Source: Setoptus koraiensis (lineage: Eukaryota > Arthropoda). Taken from it: DNA of 64,000 nucleotides. Where the stretch lies: NCBI GenBank assembly GCA_048013815.1, contig CM106586.1, positions 22,878,001-22,942,000 on the forward strand. Reading direction: 5' to 3'. Position numbers and translations under genes: made by a program. Position 1 is the stretch's first letter, and every line of letters begins with the position of its first letter. Under the pieces are notes generated by a model that saw nothing but the letters and a program-made list of their open reading frames with translations, was not told where the DNA came from and made no database searches. Shown in pieces: positions 25,301 through 39,561 of the stretch.

Positions 25301-27398
25301 TGCCTCTTGTCCAATTCTATTCGAACCTCAATTTTTTTACCTAGGTTGTAGTATTACATGCATTATTAGCTGTTGTGCATGATCATGCCTAGTTGATTCA
25401 AAACGACTATAGCTAAACTATCGAAAATCTGGCTGACGATTGAGAGACATCCGCTGGTTCGGATTCAAGAAATGACCATTTCGGCATCTTAAAATATCGC
25501 AGAAGCGAAAAAATGATATTCTTTAGTTGTCATCTCGCTTTCATAATACATTCAGCTTCTTAATACATCAGCTCAGGTTTCTACTAGGAGTGTTTTGCAA
25601 CGAGATGTAACAACTGAATTTGTAAATCTCACTTGACTTGGGAAAGGAAAATATGTCAACGGAAGAAGTCAACTGTAGATGCGTAACAGAGGCATCCTCT
25701 GTTGTACTAACAATTCTCCACTACTAAAGCTAACAATTGTAGGCCAATTAAATGTCATTATAAAGACGAGAGAAATAATAAGAATGCACACAATAATCGT
25801 CTATTCGCATTGCTATAAACTTGATACTGTTTATCACTGCAATCTTACCCAATCGAACAGACAATATTTAGTCAATGAACAGAAGTCGAGCCGTGCACGC
25901 GTTTGTTGAACGACTTCGATTCGATTCCGACTTGTCAATTAATGGTTAGTGTTCTTGTCGACTATTGACCATCACAGTGCCTAGTATATACTCAGATAGG
26001 TGAGGCCGATCCACTGAAATATCGATAGGTCCCCATGCGAAAGTATCGAAAGTGATCTGGGTTCGTTTTAGTTGGTTGAACCCAGAGAGTAGAACTGGGT
26101 GTGCGTGTGTGTGTGTCAGAGAGAGAGGCGGGGGGGGGGAAAGCCTGCACTTTACGCAACTTGAGCTTTATGAATTGTGTTAAATGAGCCTTTGAATTGA
26201 CAAGGGTGGCAGCGGTTAATCTTGAACGAACACAAAGTACATAACAGGGCGCGTGTAAATAGTAAGTGTGATACCGAGAGACACTTTGACCAACCTGATT
26301 GCGCAAGTAATGACCATTGGGAAGTGATTGGAAAGTGGCCAGTATATGAGCAAAAGAAGAGGGCACGTTCTTCTGAGTAGCTAGCGATAACTTACAAGCT
26401 ACACACGTGTGCAAGAACGATATTAGGCAAACTAGCTTCGGAGAGAGAGAGAGAGAGAGAGGGAGATGTTGTTAGCGGGCGCACGTTGCGGAGCTTGTTA
26501 AGAGCACTATTATACAACTCTTGATCATTCCTGGTTGTAGGCCTTGCTCAGTCAAGGCAGGGATAAACATAACTATTTACTTCACCATTAGTAGCGGTGA
26601 CTAACCAAGCGTGGACACACTTACTTATATAACTCAACAGTTTGTTGCACGGTTACACCGACAAGCCGGTTCATACACTACCTTTTCTGGGAAGGCTTCT
26701 GGGTCGTAGCAACCTATCAGCCTGTCTATCTGTTTGTCTTGCGTTGGAGAATGAATATTGTTCGTGCGAGTCTCCGCAAAATTGTTTCAATCATTACGAA
26801 CACATCACAACAATAGGCGGCACTAACAATAACGTGCGCTGGCTCACCATCACATTTATCTGCACATGGTCTTGATACATCGCACAACACATAAAATGGG
26901 ACTAGCGGTCAATATTTAAGTATAATATAAATGTAATGATTGCGTAACCACCAACGTTGCAGTTAGCGGGGGGAACGGCTTTTAGTTCTAGATAGTCGCG
27001 CCACTGGTGTCGGTTTAGCTAACTGAAAAGACTCACAGTTTGTGTGTCAGGCACCACAATTCGGACATCCTTTATACAATGCGCATTTTTGCTTATGCCT
27101 GTCCGATCGCTTTTTATTCCTCCGACAGGGGCGCAGACGGCGCGGTAGATTGCATGACGAATGCATCTAGAGTGATTCGTTAAAGGATTTGTGCGCCCAC
27201 GCATGGACTATGAGGGGAAAAGCGAATGAGATTTTTACACGCAAAGGGGGGTCGCGCTTTCGAAACTCCCATGAAGGAACGTGAGCAATTCCCGTCTCGC
27301 GCAACAATGTGCACTATGTGTAGCGCGTTGCGACCTAGCGACCAGCGCGTGAGAGTGGTGCAAACGCGGAGCAACAAACAAGGAGAGTTCACTGTAGT

Positions 27399-27490
27399 GC
27401 ACACACACACGCACACACACACACACACACACACTCCTAAGCTTAGCAACATTACCAGACAGAGAGAGTGTGTGTGTGTGTGTGTGTGTT
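27399..27490. repeat. Paired (CA)n and (GT)n tracts
   Basis: A CA tract (about 27399-27433) is followed 35 bases later by a GT tract (about 27468-27488). On one strand they are complementary and could form a hairpin. Confidence 0.85.
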
Positions 27491-27856
27491 TGTGTCACAA
27501 TGCACAGACTCGTTAGTTGGTTGGCGCAAGCAAATCGGGTGGTGCTAAAACTGGTGCTGGTGCTCGTGTAAGCGGCGCCTCTGTATTCACCACAATCCAA
27601 CTTACACACGCACATAGCGACGCTCACTGATGCTGTGTGTGTTGTCGTTGGAATGCCAAGTCCATGCTGAGGCCCAGCTCCATTTCATCAAGCAAAGGAG
27701 ATCATCTTGTGTCTAGTGCGCACATCTTGGCACCTATTGTGCGCACACGCTCATGCAAACGGACTAACTAACGAACGGGCAAGTATAGTTGCGTAATATT
27801 CTTTGACAATCGGGCACACGCACACGCACACAAACGGTACTCGCACTGAGTCTGAC

Positions 27857-27865
27857 AGTGTGTGT

Positions 27866-27900
<35 letters not shown>
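27857..27900. repeat. (GT)n microsatellite
   Basis: About 44 bases of GT with one AGTG interruption. Confidence 0.9.
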
Positions 27901-27903
<3 letters not shown>

Positions 27904-28063
27904 CAATAAAGAAATAGGAGGAGAAGCTGAACATGCATAGCAGTAACGTATGGCAGCCGCTACTAGCTACTTGCGTGCTGTTGGTTGCGGTAGTGATGGT
28001 GCTGCTGCTGCTATTGCCGTAAATGAGACATGAAGAAGCGAACGACGACGTACAAAACTGACG

Positions 28064-28151
28064 CACACACACACAAACACACTAGAACACACACACACAC
28101 AGACGCGCACACACACATACTAGCACTAACACTGGTACAAAACACACGCAC

Positions 28152-28187
<36 letters not shown>
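28064..28187. repeat. (CA)n microsatellite cluster
   Basis: Interrupted CA tract, longest pure part about 28155-28187. Confidence 0.9.
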
Positions 28188-28189
<2 letters not shown>

Positions 28190-28479
28190 GGACTCGCATA
28201 GAGCAGGGCCGTGGTGGTGCTAGTAGTGCTGCTGTTGATGTTGCAGTTGTTCACGATAATGATGATGGTGGTGACGATGATCGGAAAGAAAGGAATGTTT
28301 TGCTAGCTTGTTAGATCATAGGGTGAAAAAGATACTGTTATTAGAGAACTTTATCATTAGGAATTTTAGGATCTCATTCACCTCATTAGTAAATATCTAA
28401 CCAGATATCCAACCCTCATTTATATCAGCAGCAAACACACGAGCATACATATTTGATTGTGTCTATATACGTATACCTA

Positions 28480-28536
28480 CACATATTTATATATACTCAA
28501 ATATATATAAATATATACATACACATATATATACAT

Positions 28537-28584
<48 letters not shown>

Positions 28585-28666
28585 ATATTTACATTTAATA
28601 TATACATATTTTATATGTGTATATACACACACACACACACTCACATAAGACACACACACACACTCA
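28480..28666. repeat. (TA)n-rich tract grading into (CA)n
   Basis: Long alternation of TATATA and TATAAATA, followed by two short CA tracts. Confidence 0.85.
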
Positions 28667-29384
28667 TCTACTCATTATTCAACGATCTATGCAGATTGTA
28701 ATTTCTGTAATTATTAATCAATTGTAAGCAAACACACTAACATCAACAATATTATTACCGACTCAAATTATTATTACTATCACCTCAATTAACATATTAT
28801 TATCAGCGCGGAGTGAAACGGAAACCAAAAATATTCAATTTTATCACAAACTATTCACTTCCATTAATATTAGTGCTAGATCCACGTAACACTAATGAGA
28901 GCAACTATTATTATTACCTATATTATTACCAATACGGAAAAATTCGTCACGAAAAGGAATAGGAAACACTAGTAGCACACACGCTAGAAATTTATACCCT
29001 TATTTGCAACCGCCGATTATCGTCACTATCGCCATTACTGAACCTAATTATAAGAGAACAAACAAGTATTACCGTATTCCTCTTTAGCATTTATCGGAAT
29101 TTGAAAAGTTTTCCTAACCAATGAAATAGAATTATCATATTTATTATTACCACTATTATCACGTAGAAACATACAACAGTATCATATTTTGAATCAATAA
29201 GTTATCAACAGGACATTCATCGATAAACAAGAGAATTCTTATCGGCGAGCCTTCTTCAACATCCACCAATCGTCTATCCAAGAATTCACATTTCCCGCTC
29301 AAATCGACCAAGATAGCATGCGCAAGAAGATATTTTCGCGTTCGAGCTAGTTTTTACTTTCCCTGTAAATGAATTAACAAATTT

Positions 29385-29478
29385 ATATATAAATATATAT
29401 ATAGTATATTTATCTATATATATATCCATATATATATATATACACACACACCTACACACATCTATATATATATAAATC
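29385..29478. repeat. TA-rich tract just upstream of G-beta
   Basis: TATA repeats with an ACACAC island, ending about 25 bases before the G-beta start codon. Confidence 0.8.
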
Positions 29479-29502
29479 AAAGTTTAGAAGAAACCATTCA
29501 AT

Positions 29503-30522
29503 ATGAACAACGAGCCTCTGAATCAAGAGGCCGAAAGGCTAAAAAATATCATCCGCGATGCTCGTAAAAGCGCCAATGATATCAATTTAATTCAGGCCAC
29601 CGCCAATATGGAACCAGTAGGTAGGATTCAAATGAGAGCAAGAAGAACACTTAGGGGTCACCTGGCCAAAATATATGCCATGCACTGGGGAGTGGATTCA
29701 AGATATTTAGTTTCAGCGTCACAAGATGGTAAATTAATCGTTTGGGATGCCTACACAACAAACAAAGTACACGCCATTCCTCTAAGATCATCATGGGTTA
29801 TGACCTGTGCCTATGCTCCTAGCGGGTCATTTGTGGCATGCGGTGGTCTAGACAACATCTGCTCCATTTATAGTCTTAAGACGCGAGAAGGTAATGTTCG
29901 CGTTAGTAGGGAATTAGCTGGTCACACAGGATATTTATCATGCTGCCGATTTATAGACGACAACCAGATAGTTACATCCTCTGGTGATATGACGTGCGCG
30001 TTATGGGACATAGAAACCGGTCAACAGATAACATCATTTACGGGTCATACAGGTGACGTAATGTCCTTATCGTTATCGCCAGACGCTAGGACGTTTGTTT
30101 CTGGAGCGTGTGACGCATCAGCCAAATTATGGGACATTAGAGATGGTATATGTAAGCAAACTTTTCCTGGTCATGAGAGCGATATAAATGCAGTGACATT
30201 TTTCCCAAATGGTTACGCGTTTGGAACTGGATCTGATGATGCAACGTGTCGATTGTTCGACATTCGAGCCGATCAAGAATTGGCTCTTTACTCGCACGAT
30301 AATATTATATGCGGTATTACATCTGTAGCATTTTCAAAGAGTGGCCGGCTATTATTGGCCGGTTACGACGATTTTAACTGTAATATATGGGATTCTATGA
30401 AGGCCGAAAGAGCAGGAGTGTTAGCTGGTCACGACAACCGAGTGAGTTGTTTGGGTGTTACGGACGATGGAATGGCCGTAGCAACAGGATCTTGGGATAG
30501 TTTCTTGAAAATATGGAATTGA
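29503..30522 (+). CDS. GNB1: Heterotrimeric G protein beta subunit (Gbeta1 type)
   Basis: Beta subunit of heterotrimeric G proteins, acting at the inner plasma membrane with gamma and alpha subunits. The 339-residue product has the N-terminal coiled-coil helix ([14 protein letters not shown]) and seven WD blades, ending in [11 protein letters not shown]. Family length is 340, and similarity to Gbeta1/Gbeta13F is very high ([29 protein letters not shown]). The reading frame is a single exon, whereas many animal orthologues are multi-exon. An AATAAA lies 13 bases after the stop. The next gene on the other strand is convergent. Confidence 0.97.
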   Translation: MNNEPLNQEAERLKNIIRDARKSANDINLIQATANMEPVGRIQMRARRTLRGHLAKIYAMHWGVDSRYLVSASQDGKLIVWDAYTTNKVHAIPLRSSWVMTCAYAPSGSFVACGGLDNICSIYSLKTREGNVRVSRELAGHTGYLSCCRFIDDNQIVTSSGDMTCALWDIETGQQITSFTGHTGDVMSLSLSPDARTFVSGACDASAKLWDIRDGICKQTFPGHESDINAVTFFPNGYAFGTGSDDATCRLFDIRADQELALYSHDNIICGITSVAFSKSGRLLLAGYDDFNCNIWDSMKAERAGVLAGHDNRVSCLGVTDDGMAVATGSWDSFLKIWN

Positions 30523-30534
30523 TCAAAGATACAT

Positions 30535-30540
30535 AATAAA
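30535..30540 (+). terminator. Candidate poly(A) signal of G-beta
   Basis: AATAAA 13 bases past the stop; very close, so the true signal may lie further on in the TA-rich 3' region. Confidence 0.35.
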
Positions 30541-30659
30541 GACAATATAGACACCACTTATTCACCCTAAATCACACAACAGAAGCAAGAGTTTTTTCAA
30601 GATTAACAAACAAAATTATTGTATAAATTATATATGCTTGATTGCATTTATGATTATGT

Positions 30660-30745
30660 AAAGTAACATATATATATATATCATATATATTCAATATATA
30701 TGTATATCTGTATAATATATATATATAAAAATATATATATATAAA
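30660..30745. repeat. TA-rich tract in G-beta 3' region
   Basis: Interrupted TATATA repeat between two convergent genes. Confidence 0.8.
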
Positions 30746-30960
30746 TTTTCAGCAGATAACATTTCACGCATTTGAATAATCAACAATGTGGATTTTTACT
30801 TCAACCCTTTTCCTAGTTAACGTCCTCTTCTAGTGACTGAGTAACTATAACTTTTGTAGATACTTTTCATAAATATAAGATTTCCCATTCGTGAATTGGC
30901 TGGCAGCATTTCTGTGTTTTCTCACTCTACGAGGTATTGTCCACGAGATGTTTTCTTTTC

Positions 30961-31929
30961 TTATCCGTGATGTTTCTTCTTTTTGTCATACTGGTTTGGT
31001 GATGGATAGTAAGAGTATTAGTAAGATTACATAGTGGAAAGTTTGTGTCTGTATTTTTTTTTTCTGATACTTACATGGTTGTAGTCCCACAAGTGAACAC
31101 CCTTGCCCTTTTTGTCGTGCCATTTTACCTTTGTTCTGAAATGATTGAGCGAACGAATGATTGATACGAGTTGGAGCTTGTTAGTATGGACCATTTTGTT
31201 TGAGTGTTATCAAAATGATTTTAGTGCAGTTGTATTCTTACTTGAAATGGGGTCCTTTTCCGTGCTCATGTCTTTCGACTGCATTAGTGTTGGAGCAATA
31301 CATTCAATTATATCAGATGTGATTAGTCAGAGATTCTCAATTCACATTGTTGAGTTGAGAGATTTACTATCTTGACTTACTTGTATGCTTATGATTGCCT
31401 CTTTTGTAACCGAATTTCCACGCCTTTTTGTGTGGAACCTCACGATACTCATAGTATTTTCCATGCGGTTGATGATGCTTATGATGATGACCAGCGGCCG
31501 CACTTAAATCACCTGCCTGATGATGACTGGCCGAAGTTTGCAAAGAGACCTGCGAAGGAGATTGGCTGATAGGTCCACTCCTTGCTGGTGATAGGTATGA
31601 TTGTGATTGATAGACATTAGAAGCTAGTTGTTGTTGTGGGATCATTGACATGGGCACCATTTGATTGTTGTTCATTGATGGACTTGTGCTTAGATCTGTC
31701 GATTTTCCATCTGAGCTCTTTGATATTGTTGCTGTTAGTTTGTTGTTAGTTTTTGTTGCTGATACTGATAATGCGACCAACAATATTGTGGCCAATATTA
31801 GCGTTAACTGGAGTAGAAAGAACATATTTAATGAGTTTTCATTAGAAGTGAGAATAATAAAAGATAAGATGATTTTCTTATAGTTTCTGGCATATTTCTC
31901 AATCTCACCTGCCTAGCTGAAGGCATCAT
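30961..31929 (-). CDS. Secreted histidine-rich protein, arthropod type, five exons
   Basis: Exons on the minus strand: 31909-31929, 31381-31807, 31242-31278 (37 nt), 31075-31135, 30961-30990. Phases agree and the 576-nt sum gives 191 residues. The N-terminus MMPSARQLTLILATILLVAL...SA is a signal peptide, so the product should be secreted. A Ser/Gln/His-rich middle follows, then the conserved end KYYEYREVPHKKAWKFGYKR, IERHEHGKGPHFKTKVKW and GKGVHLWDYNH, and a basic tail YDKKKKHHG. I recall similar secreted proteins in arthropods, perhaps linked to cuticle, but cannot name a function. Without splicing, the main exon could use a Met at 31825 in a poor signal-like context; the first-exon model fits better because it supplies a clean signal peptide and a strong acceptor (ttctactccag). 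Confidence 0.8.
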
Positions 31930-33440
<1,511 letters not shown>

Positions 33441-36400
33441 TTATTCAATGTCTATCTTGACAAGTAAAGCGGATAGTTCCATTTCTTCGCTGTATTCGTT
33501 CATTAAAGGAACACTCTTGATACCTTTCTTACATAAGCAACTAACTGGATATGTCCCATGACCGAGAAATCGTGCATCTCCGAAAACATCTTCGTCGTAA
33601 ACTACAATTCGTAAAAAGGCCAGATCTTTACAATGTATGATAAAGCTGAATGTCTCATTCCATACTGGGTTCAATCCGTTATCTCTAATTGTGTTGGTTT
33701 TACGTTTTGTTTGATCAGCGTCGATACCAGCAATCTCAATCTCTACATAAGGACTTACATAACCCCGACTAGTGTCTCTACCGAGATGCCGTCCAGATAT
33801 AATGGTCAAGGTCAAGGATATTGTAGGACGATCAATAGTTGTCGGGTCATAAGGATCGAATTTTATCGATGATTGGGGTCGATCAAACATGAAATCTGGT
33901 CTAAGAACGTAACCACTAGATTGATTTTGACGAAATTTAGCTTGATTGATTTGCATTGCCCTATCTGGTGTCTGATAATTGAGAGCTGCCATCTGAACAC
34001 CACAATTCCAAAATCTTATTGGATCAAAGTTCGACGATTTCGCTCTTAGACCCTTCGGATAAACCCTAGTAAACTGCTTTTGGTGATATCGTAACATGTA
34101 GTTGCATTCTGTGGGTGATATCCATTTTTCTGCTTTATGCTCGGCGAACGATGACATTTCAGAGAAGTTTCCTATTTTTTCTTTGGCAAATGGCACCGAA
34201 CGACAGTAAACTATTAGATTAGATAATTCTTTAGCGATTCGCATCGTCCTCTCTAATTTTTGACTCTTGAAATTTTTATCACTTGCTGCCTGTGCCAACC
34301 TTCTGATCACATCGATCCATTCTTGTCGTTCTTCTCGCTTTGACGCAGCTACCTCCAAAATATTCAAAGTATTCGATATTGTGGGCGAAGCTATACTAAA
34401 CACAAATCTATCACTGTTTGACTTAGAATTGACAACTTCTACTTGCGTAGAGGCATGGATATCTATACTATTCCACTTTATACCATCATCTGATTGAAAA
34501 GTATCCATACTATCTTGAGAGTTAGAGTCGCTCCAGTCTTGATCGAACGCTTTCTCAAATAGTTTTCGATTAAGTGATCCTAACAAGAAGAAAAAAAAAC
34601 AATTATAGTTGAATAACCGGCAATTGTTAGATTTCTAGATCCGAATGATTCGAGTTGAGAATTGAGTTTTTAACGTATGTATTAGCAATATACAGGCTAT
34701 ACTTAACAGTCTTGATCTTCATCAACCATTAAACTCACCTGTATAATCTAAACTCCTATGTTTACTACAGTTCCACCAGTTGCAACTATGATTGTGAGGT
34801 CTGCTCGTCCTCGGCCTTCCATCAGAACCAGCCATTGAGAGAAATTCGTCGTCAATTTCTAGATATTGATAAGCATCTGCATTCGTGTTAAGGGTTTGCG
34901 CTTTGATTGGGCACAAAAATGAGCCTGGATCTTGGTTTGAACATAACAGTGAGTAACATAACTTGAGCAAAGTAACTTTAGGTGTACTCGACATAAATTT
35001 CATGACAGAACCAACCATATGACTGGGGCTAGCTTCCATTGATGTTTTTTTGTGTTGCGACAAAGTTGTGGGGATTATAAAAAGTTTCTCAATCAGTTCC
35101 TTGGAGATCGGATGCTTGAGTTTGGTGCGCCGATAGAGATTATTCTTCTTATAATGATCAACTAATTCCACTAGAGTATTAAATTTATCAAACATACCAA
35201 CTAAATAAGCATTACGTTCTAACTTGATCCTGCAATGCCTAATTAACTGGCCACTGACGAAAGACAATGAGTAGTAGTCTTTTTCTGTTTCCGAAACTCT
35301 CACCAAAAATGCACCACTGATGCGAAACTTTCTTAGAATTTCTTCGGCATCAACACGGCTCATATCACCAAAAAACCAATCTTTACTCATGTGAGCGCTT
35401 TTGAGCAGATTCTGTTGAGTGATGGGTTCTTTTAAATTTTGAGCAATACCGTGAGCGCGCATTGTGTTTGCCTGATAATAAGCAATCAAAGCACTTATAC
35501 TATCAAAGGTAATTTGTTTTGAAAGATAAAACCTTGTCCGCCCCGAACTGTTTGTTAGGCTATTGATTTTTAAGTGATGAATTCTACCTTGATGCAGAAA
35601 TGATATCGAGTAGTCTTCGGCAAAAGTATCGCTTCTTCGGACCAAAAAAGTACCATCGCCCATGTGAGCATGTTCTTCCAAGAGTAACTTTTCAGCTTCG
35701 CACCTATTCTTCACTATCTCACCCTCAAACCAAGTTACAATTGATCTTTTAGGGTTGACAATATCATCTTCGTCCTTATTTCCAGGCAAAGAAAAATCTC
35801 CAGAGTCATTACTCTGCTGATGTTGTAACTTCTTATGTGCCATGAGAGTTAAAACTTCATCAGAGGCTTCCTCCTCGGGTTCAGCATTGGCTTGATTATT
35901 CTCTATATCTTCTATATAAAATAACTTATCCTGACTTAGAATGAAAAATTTCGAAGACCAATCATCTTCGAAGTTTTCGTGCTGAATGGATAAGAAACCT
36001 TTCTTAATAAATCCATTCGAATCATCAGACATAAACTCAGTTTGAATTCCCTTATTGAGACTCTGACCATTTATACCAGTGAGCTCCAATGACAGAGAGT
36101 CATCATCGGGTAACTTTTTATGCTTGATAATAATTTTACCTCTTAGTTCCTGAGGTGAAGGCATGTTTACTAGGGATGGCTCCAGTTGACCTTTCACTAA
36201 CATGTTTTGGAAGATGGAGGTGAATGCTTCCGCCATCTTCCGTTGTTGGTCTAAAGAACAGTGATTTTCAACGGACAAGATTACAGGATATGTGCTAGCT
36301 TCAAAGGCATGATCACGAATAGTCATGAGGACGTCGCAGAATTTGATTTTAGTTGTGGCAGTGTGGCCATGATAAATTATAGGCATACCATCGGGGCCAT

Positions 36401-37613
36401 CCCAGCAGTCGATCTCGATGCACCTACAACCCATGCGGAGGGCGCGAGCATATGCATCGCTCGATGATTGGCTCATTATTTGATCTCCTGTTAGATAAGT
36501 GTTATGAGATGATGCAATCCAATAATGACTTAGTGGCCTGGACATGTCATCTTGCATTTCGTCATTCATTCGATCCCAAATAGAGTTTTCGACTGAATAG
36601 AGAAAATCTATAAATTCCGACTCAGTTATTGTAAAATCTTTCAGGGAAAAATCGTAAGATCCACATAATGATTGTTTGGCCAACGAGAAATAATATAGTA
36701 GGTCTTGGTCGTTTAAAGAGTTAAGTCCGTTTTCTTGTTTCAGGAAGTTGTGAACGTCGATGAAGGTCAATCCACCAGAATAAGCTCCTTCATAGTTTCT
36801 ACTACTTAATGAGTTATTATTTGATACTAATATTTCAGGTAAAGCTTTCATTATATCATTAGTACACAATTCAACTAGGCGATGATGTAGATTACAAAAT
36901 AATTCAAAGTCGATCCATTGATCAGATCGATGGTTGAAGCCAGACTCTAATGAGGCAAGTTGTTCACGTATTTGTCTTGTTGGTATTTTGAAATTGAGCC
37001 TCGATAAGAAACTCTTGAGATCTTTGACAGTAATACGCAAACTATCTATAGTGTAGGCACGATTAGTGTGAGTACGATTGTTTATGATTGGACTGTTTGA
37101 TGACTGAGGATTACTTGTCAGATATTGAGAGGAGCATGATGCGATTATCTGGAATTGCTTTGTTAACCAGCGATTCACCTTGACAGGATATATCATCGAG
37201 GACACGATCTTACTAACTAAAAGTTTGACCCTCTCAACCCATATTTTTCTTTCTTTTTCACAACTTGCGACGCAAGCTAGTTCTTTGAGGACAAATTTAT
37301 CGCCATATAGTACCATGAAGCATTGCTGGTCTTCCCACTTGGAGCTTTCTTCAGGTAATTGTTCAAAAATCGAGTGTGATTTGCCATACCGTACTTCTTT
37401 TATGAGTCGCAAATCTATGCGTCCCTCTATATTGTTCCAATCAAAAGTTGCTTGAGGTGTAAGCTGCTTCGACCAAATTATCTCTCCTGTTTCTAAACTG
37501 ATATAAAATATCCGTCTGTCTGGTCTTACTTTTCTATGCCATCTGACTAGATTAATTCCTCTCTCGAGAGAGTCGTCAATAGTGATGTTTCTGATAGTTT
37601 CGATACGTGTCAT
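33441..37613 (-). CDS. PLCG1: Phospholipase C gamma
   Basis: Receptor-linked phospholipase that cleaves PIP2 to IP3 and diacylglycerol at the plasma membrane. Exons 34739-37613 and 33441-34579 join in phase 1 (G + GA); 4014 nt, 1337 residues. Order: N-terminal PH, EF-hand region, X box with both catalytic histidines (SSHNTY, YHGHT), first half of the split PH, nSH2 (GTFLVRRSD), cSH2 (GAFLVRVSE), a segment in the SH3 position, second half of the split PH, Y box (DLNL-type block seen as LSNLIVYCRSVPF, RVYPKGLR, GYVLRP) and C2. SH3 signature residues are largely lost. The start is the first Met; the frame stays open a little further upstream. The gene is related to vertebrate PLCG1/2 and Drosophila small wing. 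Confidence 0.95.
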
Positions 37614-39522
37614 CCCGAATGGTTTCTCGATAATATACAAAGTTAATTGCAGTATATAAATATGTCTGATTATTCAAGCGATATTAATATCATGTTCAGA
37701 AATATGTGGATTTGCAGTAAATTGTTAAATTGATGCTTAGAAGATAATATGAATTTAACTAAAGCTTTTGAACAATTTTGGTGAGTATTTACAATAATAA
37801 TATTAAATAGTTTACGATCTTGGATTTCGTTTTCTGAAGTTAAGTATTCAGGATACTCCAAATATACTTCTTTAAGGGTAAAGATGCCCCAAGTAAAAGT
37901 GACGAACTATTGGATCATCCTCCCGATACATTGCTATAGGCACCAGTTGACATCAACTGCCGGTAGCTTGATTTAAAGCGCATAAAAAGTTGATAGATTG
38001 TTCGTGTCGTGTGAAGGTCTAATTACATATAAATACGTGTAGTTTTTATGGTGCTTGTTAACGAGTTACGAACAAAAAATTGGGATTTTCTTAATTATAT
38101 CTAATAGTAATCAAAGCTGCAGTATGAGGTGGCTTGTTTTAGTTTCGCACCCCAATGTGATATTTAATGAAACTTGTGCAGTATGTTGATTAAAGTTTGA
38201 GAAAATTTTGAGTTGAGAGTTTATCCCATAAATTATCTTATTTGCAATCTAGATCATCCAATTAGAGTTCATGATGGATATTAGTCATTCGCGCTTCTTG
38301 TTCAGCGCTCGATTGTTCAAAAAGTGGATGGTGAATATTTCAACAATTGTTCTTATTGGTAGAACCTCGCTGATGGCTACTAGGCTCTCAACTCGGAAGT
38401 TGTAGTTTCTTGTTTTGTTGACTGAGTATTATTACTTTGCTGCGCTTTAGTTGATATCAGCTGGTATATATTAGCCACCTGTTCATCTTTGCCTGGAGTG
38501 TTGACAATGATATTGAATTTTGTTTTCTTTGCAGGCGATCGCTAAAGAAGGTTACAGTTGAGGTGATAGATGCTAATGGCCCAAAGATAATGATCAATGG
38601 CCTAATTCTCTTCCGTCTTGCGTTCCCTTTCAACAACAAAATGTTGACTTTGGGCTGAACTTTGAATTGATATAAATCTAACACAGAACAACTAACATTA
38701 CTACCAACGATGATATTCAGCTATTCGATGTTGCCTGCTGGCTAGATTGCGTCTGCCAGTAAGTATGTATTCTCAATCGAAGTGGGCAATAGGTAAATAG
38801 AATAAAAAGTTGCCTTGGTGGCTCAATGTTATATAACAAAATGGTTGTCGACTTGATGGATAAAGTTGAACTAAATAGTGGCGGCAGCAGTGGCATCTTC
38901 GTTATCTAACCATAGTTGAGCCATTTTCTCCAATGGCCAGACGGGCTCAAGTAAATATCACGATATATAAACAAGAACCATTGTAGATTACTAATCAAGA
39001 GAGTTTCATCTGTTGCTTGAGTCTAAGCTAGTTAGTCAAAGTAATGCTGTTGGCGCTGTTGCTGGTGCTGCTGTTTATGTGGTTATTAATGCTTCAAGTT
39101 TTACCAAGATCATTTTTTCAAGTCTATGCTGAATACAAGTGTATTTCGTTTCGCAACAAGTATATTAATGTGGTGTGATGCTTAGATGCGGTCGCGTATG
39201 GCATTTACTTTTCGATCTCATGGCTGTCAAGGCATTGATGAATCGCCATCATTCGTCGTCGTCGTCGTCGTTGTCGTCGTTCAAGTAAAGACAAGATTAG
39301 TAGTATGGTTATTTAGTAAGTAAAAATTTGATCGTTCGCAGACTTCTCTAGAGTATTTGTTGTTACTCATGTGCATCAACTGTAGCAAGTGTTAGATCTG
39401 TTGATCGCCATCATATGAATACATTATTATTATTGTTTGTTATTATAGTTGTCTATTATGTAATAGTATAGTGGTTGTTCTTTCCTCTTTTTACTCTTTT
39501 CCTTCTCCCTCTCCATCTCTTC

Positions 39523-39561
<39 letters not shown>

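Larger units (their letters stand above)
19406..29502. other. 10 kb gene-poor block rich in CA/GT and TA microsatellites
   Basis: No conserved protein domain was recognised on either strand. Dinucleotide tracts recur (listed separately). 19900-21350 is G/C-richer and holds an unassigned 160-codon frame at 20853-21335. 22300-28300 has scattered CA/GT tracts and short open frames that translate to Cys/Val or Thr/His runs, an artefact of the repeats. 28450-29500 is very AT-rich and leads into the G-beta start, so it may hold its 5' UTR or promoter. Confidence 0.5.

Noticed and set aside
25440-25470. tRNA B-box-like GGTTCGGATTC
   Set aside because: No matching A-box or cloverleaf could be drawn around it.
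28030-28314. Possible His/Thr-rich secreted protein
   Set aside because: CA repeat translated; no signal peptide and no conserved block.
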